This document shows positions 1-8,831 of a stretch of 57,331 nucleotides of DNA, one piece after another. How positions within the stretch are numbered: position 1 is the first letter of the stretch; every line of letters starts with the position of its first letter. The notes beneath the pieces were generated by a model. It saw only the letters and a program-made list of their open reading frames with translations, did no database searches and was not told the origin of the DNA. This stretch comes from Shimwellia pseudoproteus (lineage in GTDB: Bacteria; Pseudomonadota; Gammaproteobacteria; Enterobacterales; Enterobacteriaceae). The stretch is taken from positions 1 through 57,331 of the forward strand of contig NZ_WBXP01000025.1 in NCBI RefSeq assembly GCF_016415625.1, in the 5' to 3' direction. The translations under genes and the position numbers were made by a program.

Positions 1-20
1 TTGAACTTTTGCTTTGTCAC
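1..20 (-). CDS. IS903-type transposase, N-terminal fragment (runs off the window)
   Basis: On the minus strand a GTG codon at 18-20 opens a frame reading M-T-K-Q-K-F, the beginning of the IS903 transposase as I know it. Only six full codons are in the window. The element reads toward the left edge. The enzyme would be the DDE transposase that moves the IS. Confidence 0.7.
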
Positions 21-97
21 AGGATGTCGCTACAGGGTCAGGAGTGTGGTGATCTGATCCTAATTTCGGCTAAAAGTTCGATTTATTCAACAAAGCC
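1..97 (-). mobile_element. IS903-type insertion sequence, 5' end (partial)
   Basis: The last 18 bases (80-97) are the terminal inverted repeat; read on the minus strand they are GGCTTTGTTGAATAAATC, the end I recognise as that of IS903 (IS5 family). Inside it lies the start of the transposase on the minus strand. Bases 98-106 (ctaatgacc) should be one copy of the 9-bp target duplication typical of this group, but the other copy lies outside the window. The insertion removes the 5' end of the siderophore receptor gene. Identification is from memory of the family, not a search. Confidence 0.88.
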
Positions 98-2268
98 CTA
101 ATGACCCATTACCAGACCAGGAGAAAAAGAATAACAATGAAGACAAAATAGTTGTTACCGCCAAAACCCAGACACTTCAGGCGCCGGGCGTTTCAATTAT
201 CGATAGCCAAGCAATAAAAGAGCGCCCGATTCAACGTGATGTCTCAGAAATTATTCGTACCATGCCAGGCGTTAACCTTACAGGGAATTCTAACAGCGGC
301 CAGAGGGGGAATAACCGCCAGATAGATATTCGCGGTATGGGGCCGGAAAATACCCTGATTATGGTTGACGGTATGCCGGTGACCAGCCGTAACTCCGTGC
401 GCTACGGCTGGAGCGATGAACGCGATACCCGGGGTGACTCCAACTGGGTACCGCCGGAACTGATTGAGCGTATTGAAGTTATCCGTGGTCCGGCCGCCGC
501 AGTGTACGGAAACGGTGCCATGGGTGGCGTGGTTAATATTATTACGAAAAAAGCCACTAAAGACTGGCACGGCAGCTTCAATACGTTTTTCAACCAGCCA
601 GAACATAAATCTGAGGGCGCAACCCAACGCTATAACGCCAGTTTAATGGGTGCCCTGACGGATACACTCAGCCTGCGGATGTACGGCAACTGGAATAAAA
701 CCCAGGCCGACGCGCGGGATATTAATGAAAACCACACAATTCCCCGGATTGGGCCATACGCGGGATCTTATCCGGCTGGCCGTGAAGGCTTTATTAATAA
801 AGATTTTAACTCCGTGTTACGCTGGGAATTTTTACCAAACCAGGCCCTTGAACTGAATGCTGGCTATAGTCGCCAGGGCAATCTGTACTCCGGTGATACG
901 CAAAATACCAATAGCAATGCGCTGGTTAATAAATATTACGGTAAAGAAACTAACGTACTGTATCGCCAGACATTAAGCCTCAAATATACCGGGGCGTGGG
1001 ATAACGGTGTCACCACCGATAACTATATTCAGTTTGAAAAAACCCGTAACCGGCGGCTTAACGAAGGACTATCCGGCGGTATTTCCGGGATATTTAGCCC
1101 CGCCAATGAAGGTTTCTCCACCATTACGCTCTATGATACCAATACCCATTCCGAGGTTAATATCCCGCTGAATTTATGGGTTAATCAAACCCTGACCCTC
1201 GGTGCGGAATTTAATCACCAGGCAATGAAGGACCCGGTATCAAATACCGAATCCACCAAAGCGAATGGCAGTATTAACGGGCTCACCGATGGCAAACGCA
1301 GCGAATACAGTTCGGCCGATATTTACGGCATTTTCGCTGAGGACAATATTGAGCTGACGGATAGCACCCAGCTGACACCCAGCATCCGTTTCAACCACCA
1401 GAGTTACACCGGCAGTAACTGGAGCCCCGGGCTGAACCTTTCCCAGGAGCTGGGGAATGATTTCACCCTGAAGCTGGGTATCGCACGCGCATGGAAAGCG
1501 CCCAACCTCTATCAAACCAACCCCAATTACCTGCTGATGAGTAAAGGCCAGGGCTGCTATAACGGCGAGCGCTGCTATTTACAGGGCAATCGGGATCTGA
1601 GTGCTGAAACCAGCGTCAATAAAGAGGTGGGGATTGAATATAACCATGATGACCTGCAGGCCGGTCTGACCTGGTATCGCAACGACTACCACAACAAAAT
1701 TGAGAGCGGCTATAACATCGTCGGCCAGAGCACTCTCGGTGCCAATATCTACAAATGGGAAAATGTGCCCAAAGTCGTGGTGCAGGGGCTGGAGGGAACA
1801 CTGAACTTCCCCATCACCGACGCGATAAAAATGAAAAATAACTTCACTTATATTATTGAGAATAAAAATAAAACAACCGGCGATTATTTATCCATCATTC
1901 CTAAATACACCATTAACTCAACCCTCGATTGGCAGGCGAGTAGTCAGCTTTCGGTACAGGGCACCCTGACCTGGTATGGCGCTCAAAAACCCAAAAAATA
2001 TAACTACAAAGGCGAACGGACTTCGGGTACGGAAACCCGCCAGGTATCGCCTTATACCCTGGTCGGCGTCAGCGCGACGTACGACATAAATAAAAATATG
2101 TATATCACCTCTGGCATCAGCAACCTGTTCGATAAACGTCACTTCAGAGAGGGCAATGCTCAGAGCACTGGTAATGATAAAACCGGCGCTTATCTGTGGG
2201 GCGCAGGTGCCAACACCTACAACGAACCAGGACGCACGTACTACATGGATATCGGTTTACGGTTCTGA
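98..2268 (+). pseudogene. FepA-like TonB-dependent catecholate siderophore receptor, 5' end removed by IS903
   Basis: This is an outer-membrane ferric-enterobactin/salmochelin receptor. The frame is open from inside the IS (stop at 61-63) to the TGA at 2266-2268. It shows a TonB box D-K-I-V-V-T-A at 142-162, a plug domain (RGNNRQIDIRGMGPENTL near 304-360) and a beta-barrel ending in ...GLRF with a terminal Phe. The first in-frame ATG (262) is inside the plug, at the MPGVNLTGNS motif, so it is not the native start. The IS joins just before the TonB box and removes start codon, signal peptide and promoter. Without a signal sequence the protein should not reach the outer membrane. Across the barrel it matches E. 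coli FepA better than IroN, although its neighbours are iro genes. Codon use is visibly more AT-rich than in iroB-iroD, suggesting a separate origin. Confidence 0.85.
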
Positions 2269-2281
2269 CACCGGCAAACGT

Positions 2282-2304
2282 GGGCTGGTTCACAAAATCA
2301 GCCC
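2282..2304 (+). repeat. Intercistronic hairpin after the receptor gene
   Basis: GGGCTG pairs with CAGCCC around an 11-base loop, just after the receptor stop. No U-run follows, so it looks like a transcript-stabilising or pausing hairpin more than a terminator. Confidence 0.4.
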
Positions 2305-2422
2305 GCCTTACGGCCACCAGTGTCATGACCACAAACCGACAGAAAACCGATCGCCGCCTCACGGCTCAGTGTGCGGCGTGAATTTTCAACATCATTATTC
2401 GTCAGGTGTAGAGGTATTTCCC

Positions 2423-3544
2423 ATGCGAATTCTCTTTGTCGGACCGCCATTATATGGCTTGTTATACCCCGTCCTCTCTTTAGCCCAGGCATTTCGCGTT
2501 AACGGCCACGAAGTGGTGGTCGCCAGCACGGATAAATTTGCGCAAAAGGCCGCCCAGGCCGGTTTGGTCACCTTCGATGCCGCACCAGGTTTCGATTCTG
2601 AGGCCGACTATCGCCGGCGCGAAGCGCTACGTAAAAAGAATAATGCCGGGACCAAAATGGGGCATTTTTCATTCTTCAGTGACGAAATGGCTGATCGGCT
2701 GGTGGCGTTCACCGCCCAGTGGCACCCGGACCTGATTGTCTACCCACCGCTTGGGGTCATTGGCCCACTTTTGGCAGCAAAATTTGATATCCCCGTGGTA
2801 ATGCAGTCGGTCGGATTCGCTCACAAACCCTGGCATATCAAAGGGGTGACGCGATCCCTTGCCGATGCCTACGCCCGCCACGGTGTTGTTGAACCGCCGC
2901 GTGATTTGGCCTGGATAGACGTAACGCCACCCAGTATGAGTATCCTGGAAAATGACGGTGAACCGGTTATCTCCATGCAGTACGTTCCCTACAACGGTGG
3001 CGCCGTCTGGCAAAGCTGGTGGGATCGCACGCCGGGGCGCCGGCGCCTGCTGGTCAGCCTTGGCACCCTGAAGCCGATGGTCGATGGCCTCGATCTTATC
3101 TCCTGGGTGATGGACTCCGCCGACGAGGTGGATGCCGAGATTATCCTCCATCTTTCGGACAATGCTCGCGACGATTTACATGACCTGCCGCCTAACGTCC
3201 GGCTAGTGGACTGGATCCCCATGGGCGTATTCCTCAACGGGGCGGATGGGTTTATTCATCACGGCGGCGCGGGCAATACCCTGACCGCGCTGCACGCCGG
3301 AATACCGCAAATCGTGTTTGGCCAGGGGGCGGATCGCCCGGTCAACGCCCAGGCCGTTGTCGATCGCGGCTGCGGGATCATTCCCGGCGAGCAAGGCTTA
3401 ACCACCGGAATGATTAACGATTTTCTCAATACGCCTTCGTTTGGCGCTGCCGCGGCCGACGTCGCCGCCGAAATGGCCGCGCAGGATAGCCCGTCAACGG
3501 TTGCTTCGACTATCATCACCCAACTGACCCAAAAATACTCATGA
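2423..3544 (+). CDS. iroB: Enterobactin C-glucosyltransferase IroB
   Basis: IroB moves glucose from UDP-glucose onto the aromatic rings of enterobactin, giving salmochelins that escape host siderocalin. The 373-residue protein starts MRILFVGPPLYG, as IroB does, and keeps the GT-B nucleotide-binding motif HHGGAGNTLTALHAGIPQ near residues 278-295. The frame is open further upstream, but ATG 2423 matches the family start. It lies 154 bases after the receptor and 97 bases before iroC on the same strand. Cytoplasmic; no membrane segment. In Salmonella the order is iroBCDE with a separate iroN; here a FepA-like receptor precedes iroB. Confidence 0.93.
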   Translation: MRILFVGPPLYGLLYPVLSLAQAFRVNGHEVVVASTDKFAQKAAQAGLVTFDAAPGFDSEADYRRREALRKKNNAGTKMGHFSFFSDEMADRLVAFTAQWHPDLIVYPPLGVIGPLLAAKFDIPVVMQSVGFAHKPWHIKGVTRSLADAYARHGVVEPPRDLAWIDVTPPSMSILENDGEPVISMQYVPYNGGAVWQSWWDRTPGRRRLLVSLGTLKPMVDGLDLISWVMDSADEVDAEIILHLSDNARDDLHDLPPNVRLVDWIPMGVFLNGADGFIHHGGAGNTLTALHAGIPQIVFGQGADRPVNAQAVVDRGCGIIPGEQGLTTGMINDFLNTPSFGAAAADVAAEMAAQDSPSTVASTIITQLTQKYS

Positions 3545-3578
3545 CTCTCCAGCCGCTTCGTTTTGTCCATCTGATTAG

Positions 3579-3597
3579 CCCGGGCCTCTGGCCCGGG
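3579..3597 (+). repeat. Perfect GC hairpin between iroB and iroC
   Basis: CCCGGGCC (3579-3586) and GGCCCGGG (3590-3597) form an eight-pair stem with a three-base loop. No U tract follows, so full termination is unlikely. It may tune iroC expression or protect the iroB message. Confidence 0.5.
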
Positions 3598-3641
3598 AAT
3601 ACGCTCCCCGTCCTCACAGCTTACCGCAGGGAGGCATCCTG

Positions 3642-6600
3642 ATGTCCGTGAAAAAAACGCCTTCCCCGTCGGCATCGTGGATGCTCCGCCTTGCCAGCGT
3701 ATGCTGGGAGCGTAAAGCCTTAAGTCTCGTGGTGCTGCTGTCTTCAGTGGCCACGATTATTCTGGCGGCATTAGCGCCACTGCTGACCCGACAGGCGGTT
3801 AATGACGCGCTGGCGGGCTCTCCGGCAAAGCTACCGTGGTTTGCCGGCGGCCTGCTGCTCATTGGGCTGTTTGATTTTATCGGTAACTACCTGCGCCGCG
3901 GTTACGCCGGTGAACTGTCGCTGTGGGTTCAGCACACCCTGCGCCAGCGGGTTTTCGACAGCATCCAGAAGCTGGACGGCGCCGGGCAGGATGAACTGCG
4001 AACCGGGCAAGTTATCTCGCGGACCAATAGCGATCTGCAACAGATGCACACCCTGCTGCAAATGTGCCCGGTGCCGCTGGCCATTCTCACCTATTACGTG
4101 GTGGGCCTGGCCGTGATGCTGTGGATGTCGCCGCCGATGACACTTATTGTGGTCGCGGTGCTGGTTAGCCTCGCCGTGACCGGCCTTAAAGCCCGCCGAC
4201 GCGTTTTTGCCCAGTCGGGAATGGCCACCGATCGGCTCGCGCAGTTAACCGAGCATATGCGCGAAGTGCTGCATCTGATTTCCATTGTTAAATCCTGCTC
4301 GGCGGAACTGCGCGAAGTAAAGTGGTTAGATAGCCAGTCGCGCCATATGATCCGTGTGCGGATCGGCGCGGCAGTCGCCCAGGCAATGCCCGGGGCGACG
4401 ATGCTGGCGCTCCCGGTGCTCGGGCAGATAGTGCTCCTGTGCTTCGGTGGCTGGTCCGTAATGAACGGACGTATCGATTTGGGGACTTTTATTGCCTTTG
4501 CTGGCTTTCTCGCCATGTTGACCGGGCCTACCCGGGTGCTGGCCTCCTTTATTATCATCGCCCAGCGGACCCGGGCATCGGTAGAGCGGGTGTTCACGCT
4601 GATCGACACCCGCGCACAGATGCAGGATGGCACCCAGCCGATTGATGGCCGCATGGTGGGGCTGACACTGGAAAATGTCGGGTTCAGTTACAGTGGCAGC
4701 AGCACCCAGGTGCTGAACGATGTCTCCTTCTCGATTAACGCAGGCGAAACGCTGGCGGTAGTGGGGGCCTCCGGATCCGGTAAATCCACCCTGTTGATGC
4801 TGCTGGCACGGTTCTATGATCCCAGTACCGGCAGCCTGTGGCTAAACACCGGGCATGGACGCCAGGATATCCGCTCACTCAGGCTGAGCGAGCTGCGCCG
4901 TGCTGTGGGGGTGGTGTTTGAAGACGCGTTTCTGTTTGCCGGTACCGTTGCGGAAAATATCGCCTATGGCCACCCGGGTGCAACGGAAGAGGATATTCAG
5001 CGCGCCGCTGACGCCGCCGGGGCCACAGGGTTCATTAGCGCCCTGCCCGAGGGGTTCAAGACCCGTCTCACCGAACGTGGCACTAACCTTTCGGGCGGCC
5101 AGCGCCAGCGCATCACCCTGGCCCGGGCACTGCTTACCGCCCCTGAACTGCTGATTCTGGACGATACAACATCGGCTGTAGACGCGGGAACGGAAGCGGA
5201 AATTAATGCCGCCTTAAGCCAATATGCGGACCAGCAACATATGCTGCTGGTCATCGCCCGCCGCCGCGCAACACTGCAGCTGGCCAGTAAAATCGTGGTA
5301 CTGGAAAAAGGGCGGGTTATCGATATCGGTACTCAGGAAGAGCTGGAGGAACGCTGCCCGGCGTTTCGCGCGCTGACAGCCGGCGGCGGGGATTTATTGC
5401 TGACGCCCGATGACCCCCTCGTGTCGCTGTGGCCAGCACAAACATCCCCGGCTCACGACAGCAAAGACGAGTCGCTGATGGCAAACCGGGGTATTACCCG
5501 GTGGATGAGCCATATTGCGGAAAACGCCGTGCGCATGGCGCTATCCGGTAAAGGCCAGCGGGTACAGTCACTGCTGGCACCGGTCGCCTGGATTTTTGCA
5601 GTCGCGACCTTACTTATCGCCATTGACTCCGCCGCCAGCGTCGGCGTACTCATCCTTTTACAGCGGGGTATCGATGCCGGCGTGGTGGCGGGGGATCTGT
5701 CAACCATCGGCTTGTGTGCCCTGCTTGCCCTGGGGCTGGTGATCATCAGCTGGTGCTGCTATTCAACCCAGACCGTGGTCGCCACCCTGGGCGCAGAGAC
5801 CGTACAGCATACGGTGCGGCTGAGAAGTTTTGGGCACCTGCTGCGGCTCAACCTGCCCTACCACGAACAGAACGTGGACTCTCGTCTTACCCGGATGACG
5901 GTCGACGTGGATTCACTCGCGAAGTTCCTGCAAAACGGTCTGGCCAGCTCGGTCACCAGCTTAATCACCATGCTGGCGATTGCTATCACCATGTTCTGGT
6001 TCGATACAACGCTCGCGCTGGTGGCGCTAAGCGCCTTGCCGGTGGTCGTCCTGGCCACCTGGTTCTACCGCCGCTTGAGTTCACCGGCCTATGCCCAGGC
6101 GCGCATTGAGATTGGCAAAGTTAACAGTACATTGCAGGAAAAAGTGTCGGGGATGCGGGTCGTACAGTCCCACGGGCAACAGGATAAAGAGTCCGCGCGG
6201 CTCAGCGCCCTGTCGGATCGCTTCCGGGCGACACGGGTCCGGGCGCAGAAATACCTCGCCGTCTATATGCCTTTTCTGACCTTTTGCACCGAAGCATCTT
6301 ACGCCCTGGTGCTGTTGGTCGGGGCCTGGCGTGTAGCTGAAGGCGAGATGACCGCCGGTGTGCTGGCGGCATTTCTGTTACTGCTGGGCCAATTTTATGG
6401 GCCGCTACAGCAGTTATCCGCGATGGTCGATGCCTACCAGCAAGCCTCGGCGAGCGGTATGCACATCAACCAACTGCTGGCCACTGAAGGCGCAGAAGAG
6501 GTCACGCCATCGCCGCCGGATGAGGTTATTCCCGTCAGGGGCGATATTACATTGCGGGATATTTCTTACCGCTACCCCGGGAGCGACAAGCTGGCGCTGG

Positions 6601-7292
6601 ATAAACTCAATCTGACCCTCCAGGAAGGTGCGGTTATCGCCATCGTGGGGCCGAGCGGCGCAGGCAAATCTACCCTCATCAAGTTGATTGCCGGGCTTTA
6701 CGTCCCCGCCAGCGGCGAAATCTACGCCGGGGATCAGCCTGTCGGGATGATGCCGCTGGCCGACTATCGCCCCCAGGTGGGGCTGGTGGAGCAGGATGTC
6801 GCGCTGTTTAGCGGCGATATCGCAGAAAACATCCGCTATTCGCGACCGGAAAGTAGTGATGAAGCGGTGGAAAACGCGGCGCGCCAGGTCGGGCTATTGC
6901 CTCTTATCCGCACCCTCCCCCAGGGGTTCCGCACGCCGGTCAACAACGGCGGCACCGGCTTATCCGCAGGCCAGCGTCAGCTTATTGCCCTCGCCCGCGC
7001 CCAGCTGGCGAATGCGCAGATATTGCTGCTGGATGAAGCCACCTCACGGCTGGATCGCACCTCAGAAGAGACGCTGATGGCCTCACTGATCGACGGGGCC
7101 CGAACCCGGGGGCATACTGCCGTGGTGGTTGCCCACCGGCTGACCACGGCCTGCCGCTGTGATGCGATAGCAGTACTGGATCGGGGGAATATTGCCGAGC
7201 TCGGCACCCATGAGGCGCTGCTGGCAGCGGGCGGAATTTACGCCCGCCTGTGGCATGACAGTGTGGGAGAGCCGCTGTTGGCATCGTCCTGA
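3642..7292 (+). CDS. iroC: Salmochelin exporter, fused ABC transporter IroC
   Basis: IroC is an inner-membrane exporter in which two membrane domains and two ATPase domains are joined in one chain of 1216 residues, the usual size. ATG 3642 follows a good ribosome site (GGGAGG). NBD1 has Walker A GASGSGKST near residue 375, signature LSGGQRQR near 482 and Walker B LLILDD near 505. NBD2 has GPSGAGKST, LSAGQRQ and ILLLDEATS. NBD1 looks catalytically weak: the usual catalytic Glu is Asp (DDTTSAVD) and the switch His is Arg (IARRRATL), whereas NBD2 keeps DEATS and VVAHRLTT. The transporter is therefore probably asymmetric. It lies between iroB and iroD and should export glucosylated enterobactin. 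Confidence 0.93.
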   Translation: MSVKKTPSPSASWMLRLASVCWERKALSLVVLLSSVATIILAALAPLLTRQAVNDALAGSPAKLPWFAGGLLLIGLFDFIGNYLRRGYAGELSLWVQHTLRQRVFDSIQKLDGAGQDELRTGQVISRTNSDLQQMHTLLQMCPVPLAILTYYVVGLAVMLWMSPPMTLIVVAVLVSLAVTGLKARRRVFAQSGMATDRLAQLTEHMREVLHLISIVKSCSAELREVKWLDSQSRHMIRVRIGAAVAQAMPGATMLALPVLGQIVLLCFGGWSVMNGRIDLGTFIAFAGFLAMLTGPTRVLASFIIIAQRTRASVERVFTLIDTRAQMQDGTQPIDGRMVGLTLENVGFSYSGSSTQVLNDVSFSINAGETLAVVGASGSGKSTLLMLLARFYDPSTGSLWLNTGHGRQDIRSLRLSELRRAVGVVFEDAFLFAGTVAENIAYGHPGATEEDIQRAADAAGATGFISALPEGFKTRLTERGTNLSGGQRQRITLARALLTAPELLILDDTTSAVDAGTEAEINAALSQYADQQHMLLVIARRRATLQLASKIVVLEKGRVIDIGTQEELEERCPAFRALTAGGGDLLLTPDDPLVSLWPAQTSPAHDSKDESLMANRGITRWMSHIAENAVRMALSGKGQRVQSLLAPVAWIFAVATLLIAIDSAASVGVLILLQRGIDAGVVAGDLSTIGLCALLALGLVIISWCCYSTQTVVATLGAETVQHTVRLRSFGHLLRLNLPYHEQNVDSRLTRMTVDVDSLAKFLQNGLASSVTSLITMLAIAITMFWFDTTLALVALSALPVVVLATWFYRRLSSPAYAQARIEIGKVNSTLQEKVSGMRVVQSHGQQDKESARLSALSDRFRATRVRAQKYLAVYMPFLTFCTEASYALVLLVGAWRVAEGEMTAGVLAAFLLLLGQFYGPLQQLSAMVDAYQQASASGMHINQLLATEGAEEVTPSPPDEVIPVRGDITLRDISYRYPGSDKLALDKLNLTLQEGAVIAIVGPSGAGKSTLIKLIAGLYVPASGEIYAGDQPVGMMPLADYRPQVGLVEQDVALFSGDIAENIRYSRPESSDEAVENAARQVGLLPLIRTLPQGFRTPVNNGGTGLSAGQRQLIALARAQLANAQILLLDEATSRLDRTSEETLMASLIDGARTRGHTAVVVAHRLTTACRCDAIAVLDRGNIAELGTHEALLAAGGIYARLWHDSVGEPLLASS

Positions 7293-7302
7293 CAATGACC
7301 CA

Positions 7303-7320
7303 ACCGCGCCACGGCGCGGT
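7303..7320 (+). repeat. Perfect GC hairpin between iroC and iroD
   Basis: ACCGCGCC and GGCGCGGT are separated by two bases. The hairpin lies 11 bases after the iroC stop and about 17 bases before the iroD ribosome site, with no U-run. It is the third intercistronic hairpin in this cluster. Confidence 0.5.
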
Positions 7321-7350
7321 GATACATAATACTAATTGGTGGAATGGCTA

Positions 7351-8583
7351 ATGAATAATATCTCAGGCGTACCGGCTGACCAGGCCGCGCATCTTCTGCA
7401 ACAGCTCAAGATGCCTGCCACCCTGGATATCGCGCAGTTCTGGCATGAGGCGGCCACAGCCAGCTTCCCGCTTATCACACCGGTAGCGAACGATAGCGAT
7501 CTGCGGGAGGTTACCTTTCTGTGGCGCACAAAGGGCGCACCACAGGCGGTCTATCTGCATTTAAATCGCGTGACCGATAAAAATAACGTGGCGCAAGGCA
7601 TGATGACCCCCCTGCCACTGCACGATATCTGGATACTGACCCTGCGGCTACCGGCCAGCTATTGCGGCTCTTATACCTTTACTGAAATTCCCGCGACCGC
7701 CTCCGCGGCGTCGATTTCTCTGCTGGGGACAAGGGACAGCGCCCTGCCCGGCCAGCCCGATCCGCTTAATACCTCGCCGCAGATGGCATCCAGAGACGAT
7801 CTCCGCCACTCAGTTCTGGCGCTGGATCGCGCCCCCTCTCAGGCCGAGTGGGCCGATGCTCCCGATAGCTATCATGGGGTGCAGATAATCACCCGGCACG
7901 TTCTCGCAGGTAAAGAGCGCCTGGTGCGCCTCTACCTGCCCAATGTCCCGCCCAGTACGCCGCTGGGTTTGCTGGTGCAACCCGATGCTGAAAGATGGTT
8001 TGGTAGCCTCGGCCTGCCGCGCGCGATGGATAACGCCATTGCCAGCGGACGGATTACGCCGATGGCCGTGCTGGGAATTGACAACATAAACACCGCCGAC
8101 CGCATTGAAACTCTCGGGGCGCGCAGTGAGCTGGTGCTGGATATCGCCGAACGGCTGGTGCCTGATATCAGGAAAACCCATGCGGATAGACAGTGGGCAG
8201 ATCGCACACGCACGGTAATGGCCGGGCAAAGCCTCGGTGGCCTGACGGCACTGATGGCGGCCCGATATGCGCCGCACATCTTCGGCGGCGTTATTTCCCA
8301 GTCAGCGTCGATGTGGTCGGTGCCGGACAAAAGCCGCCGCCCGGCCGATTTCACCGTCGGGGAGCGTTCGTGGATCACCGAACATATCCTCGCCGCCCCG
8401 CCAAAAACCGTACGGGTGAGACTCAATATCGGCGCCCTGGAAGGCGCGATGGTGCCGCATACTGAGCGGTTACATCAACGCCTGCTTACCGCCGGTGTAG
8501 ACAGTCAATTGGCCATCTATACCGGTGGCCATGATTATGCCTGGTGGCGCGGCGCCCTGCTGGACAGCCTGGCAACGCTTTAA
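7351..8583 (+). CDS. iroD: Catecholate siderophore esterase IroD
   Basis: IroD hydrolyses the trilactone of ferric enterobactin or salmochelin in the cytoplasm and releases iron. The 410-residue protein has the alpha/beta-hydrolase nucleophile motif G-Q-S-L-G-G (Ser about 294) and a C-terminal catalytic His in GGHDYAWWRGAL (His about 394). No signal peptide is present, which fits IroD and not periplasmic IroE. ATG 7351 follows GGTGG at 7338-7342; an in-frame TTG at 7336 is less likely. It is the last gene of the iro cluster and no iroE follows. With the receptor broken, IroD may only serve uptake through another receptor elsewhere. Confidence 0.92.
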   Translation: MNNISGVPADQAAHLLQQLKMPATLDIAQFWHEAATASFPLITPVANDSDLREVTFLWRTKGAPQAVYLHLNRVTDKNNVAQGMMTPLPLHDIWILTLRLPASYCGSYTFTEIPATASAASISLLGTRDSALPGQPDPLNTSPQMASRDDLRHSVLALDRAPSQAEWADAPDSYHGVQIITRHVLAGKERLVRLYLPNVPPSTPLGLLVQPDAERWFGSLGLPRAMDNAIASGRITPMAVLGIDNINTADRIETLGARSELVLDIAERLVPDIRKTHADRQWADRTRTVMAGQSLGGLTALMAARYAPHIFGGVISQSASMWSVPDKSRRPADFTVGERSWITEHILAAPPKTVRVRLNIGALEGAMVPHTERLHQRLLTAGVDSQLAIYTGGHDYAWWRGALLDSLATL

Positions 8584-8604
8584 CCAGGATCTGCCCACGC
8601 CGGT

Positions 8605-8627
8605 AAAAAGCCCGCGATAATGCGGGC
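8605..8627 (-). terminator. Rho-independent terminator for minus-strand transcription
   Basis: Read on the minus strand, GCCCGC-ATTATC-GCGGGC is followed by a run of T. It lies beyond the stop of the minus-strand GNAT-like gene and also marks the 3' end of the iro cluster on the other strand. About 200 bases of AT-rich DNA (8633-8831) without a gene separate it from that gene. Confidence 0.6.
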
Positions 8628-8831
8628 CTGACGGCGATGGCGATAACAAATGATACCTTTTATAAGGTTATTTATTTTTCTGAATAATAAAAAATAAAAT
8701 AGCGCATTGTTCATATCGATATGTAATAGATTTACAGAGTATGTACACAGGCAATAAATTGTTACGCCACGCTATGGATTATCGTTCCTGTCGCTTGCTT
8801 AGATAAACAAATCGTACCCGCATCGCTGTTT

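Noticed and set aside
2156..2422. Longer IroB start at 2156
   Set aside because: It would overlap the receptor gene, and the family starts at MRILFVG (2423).
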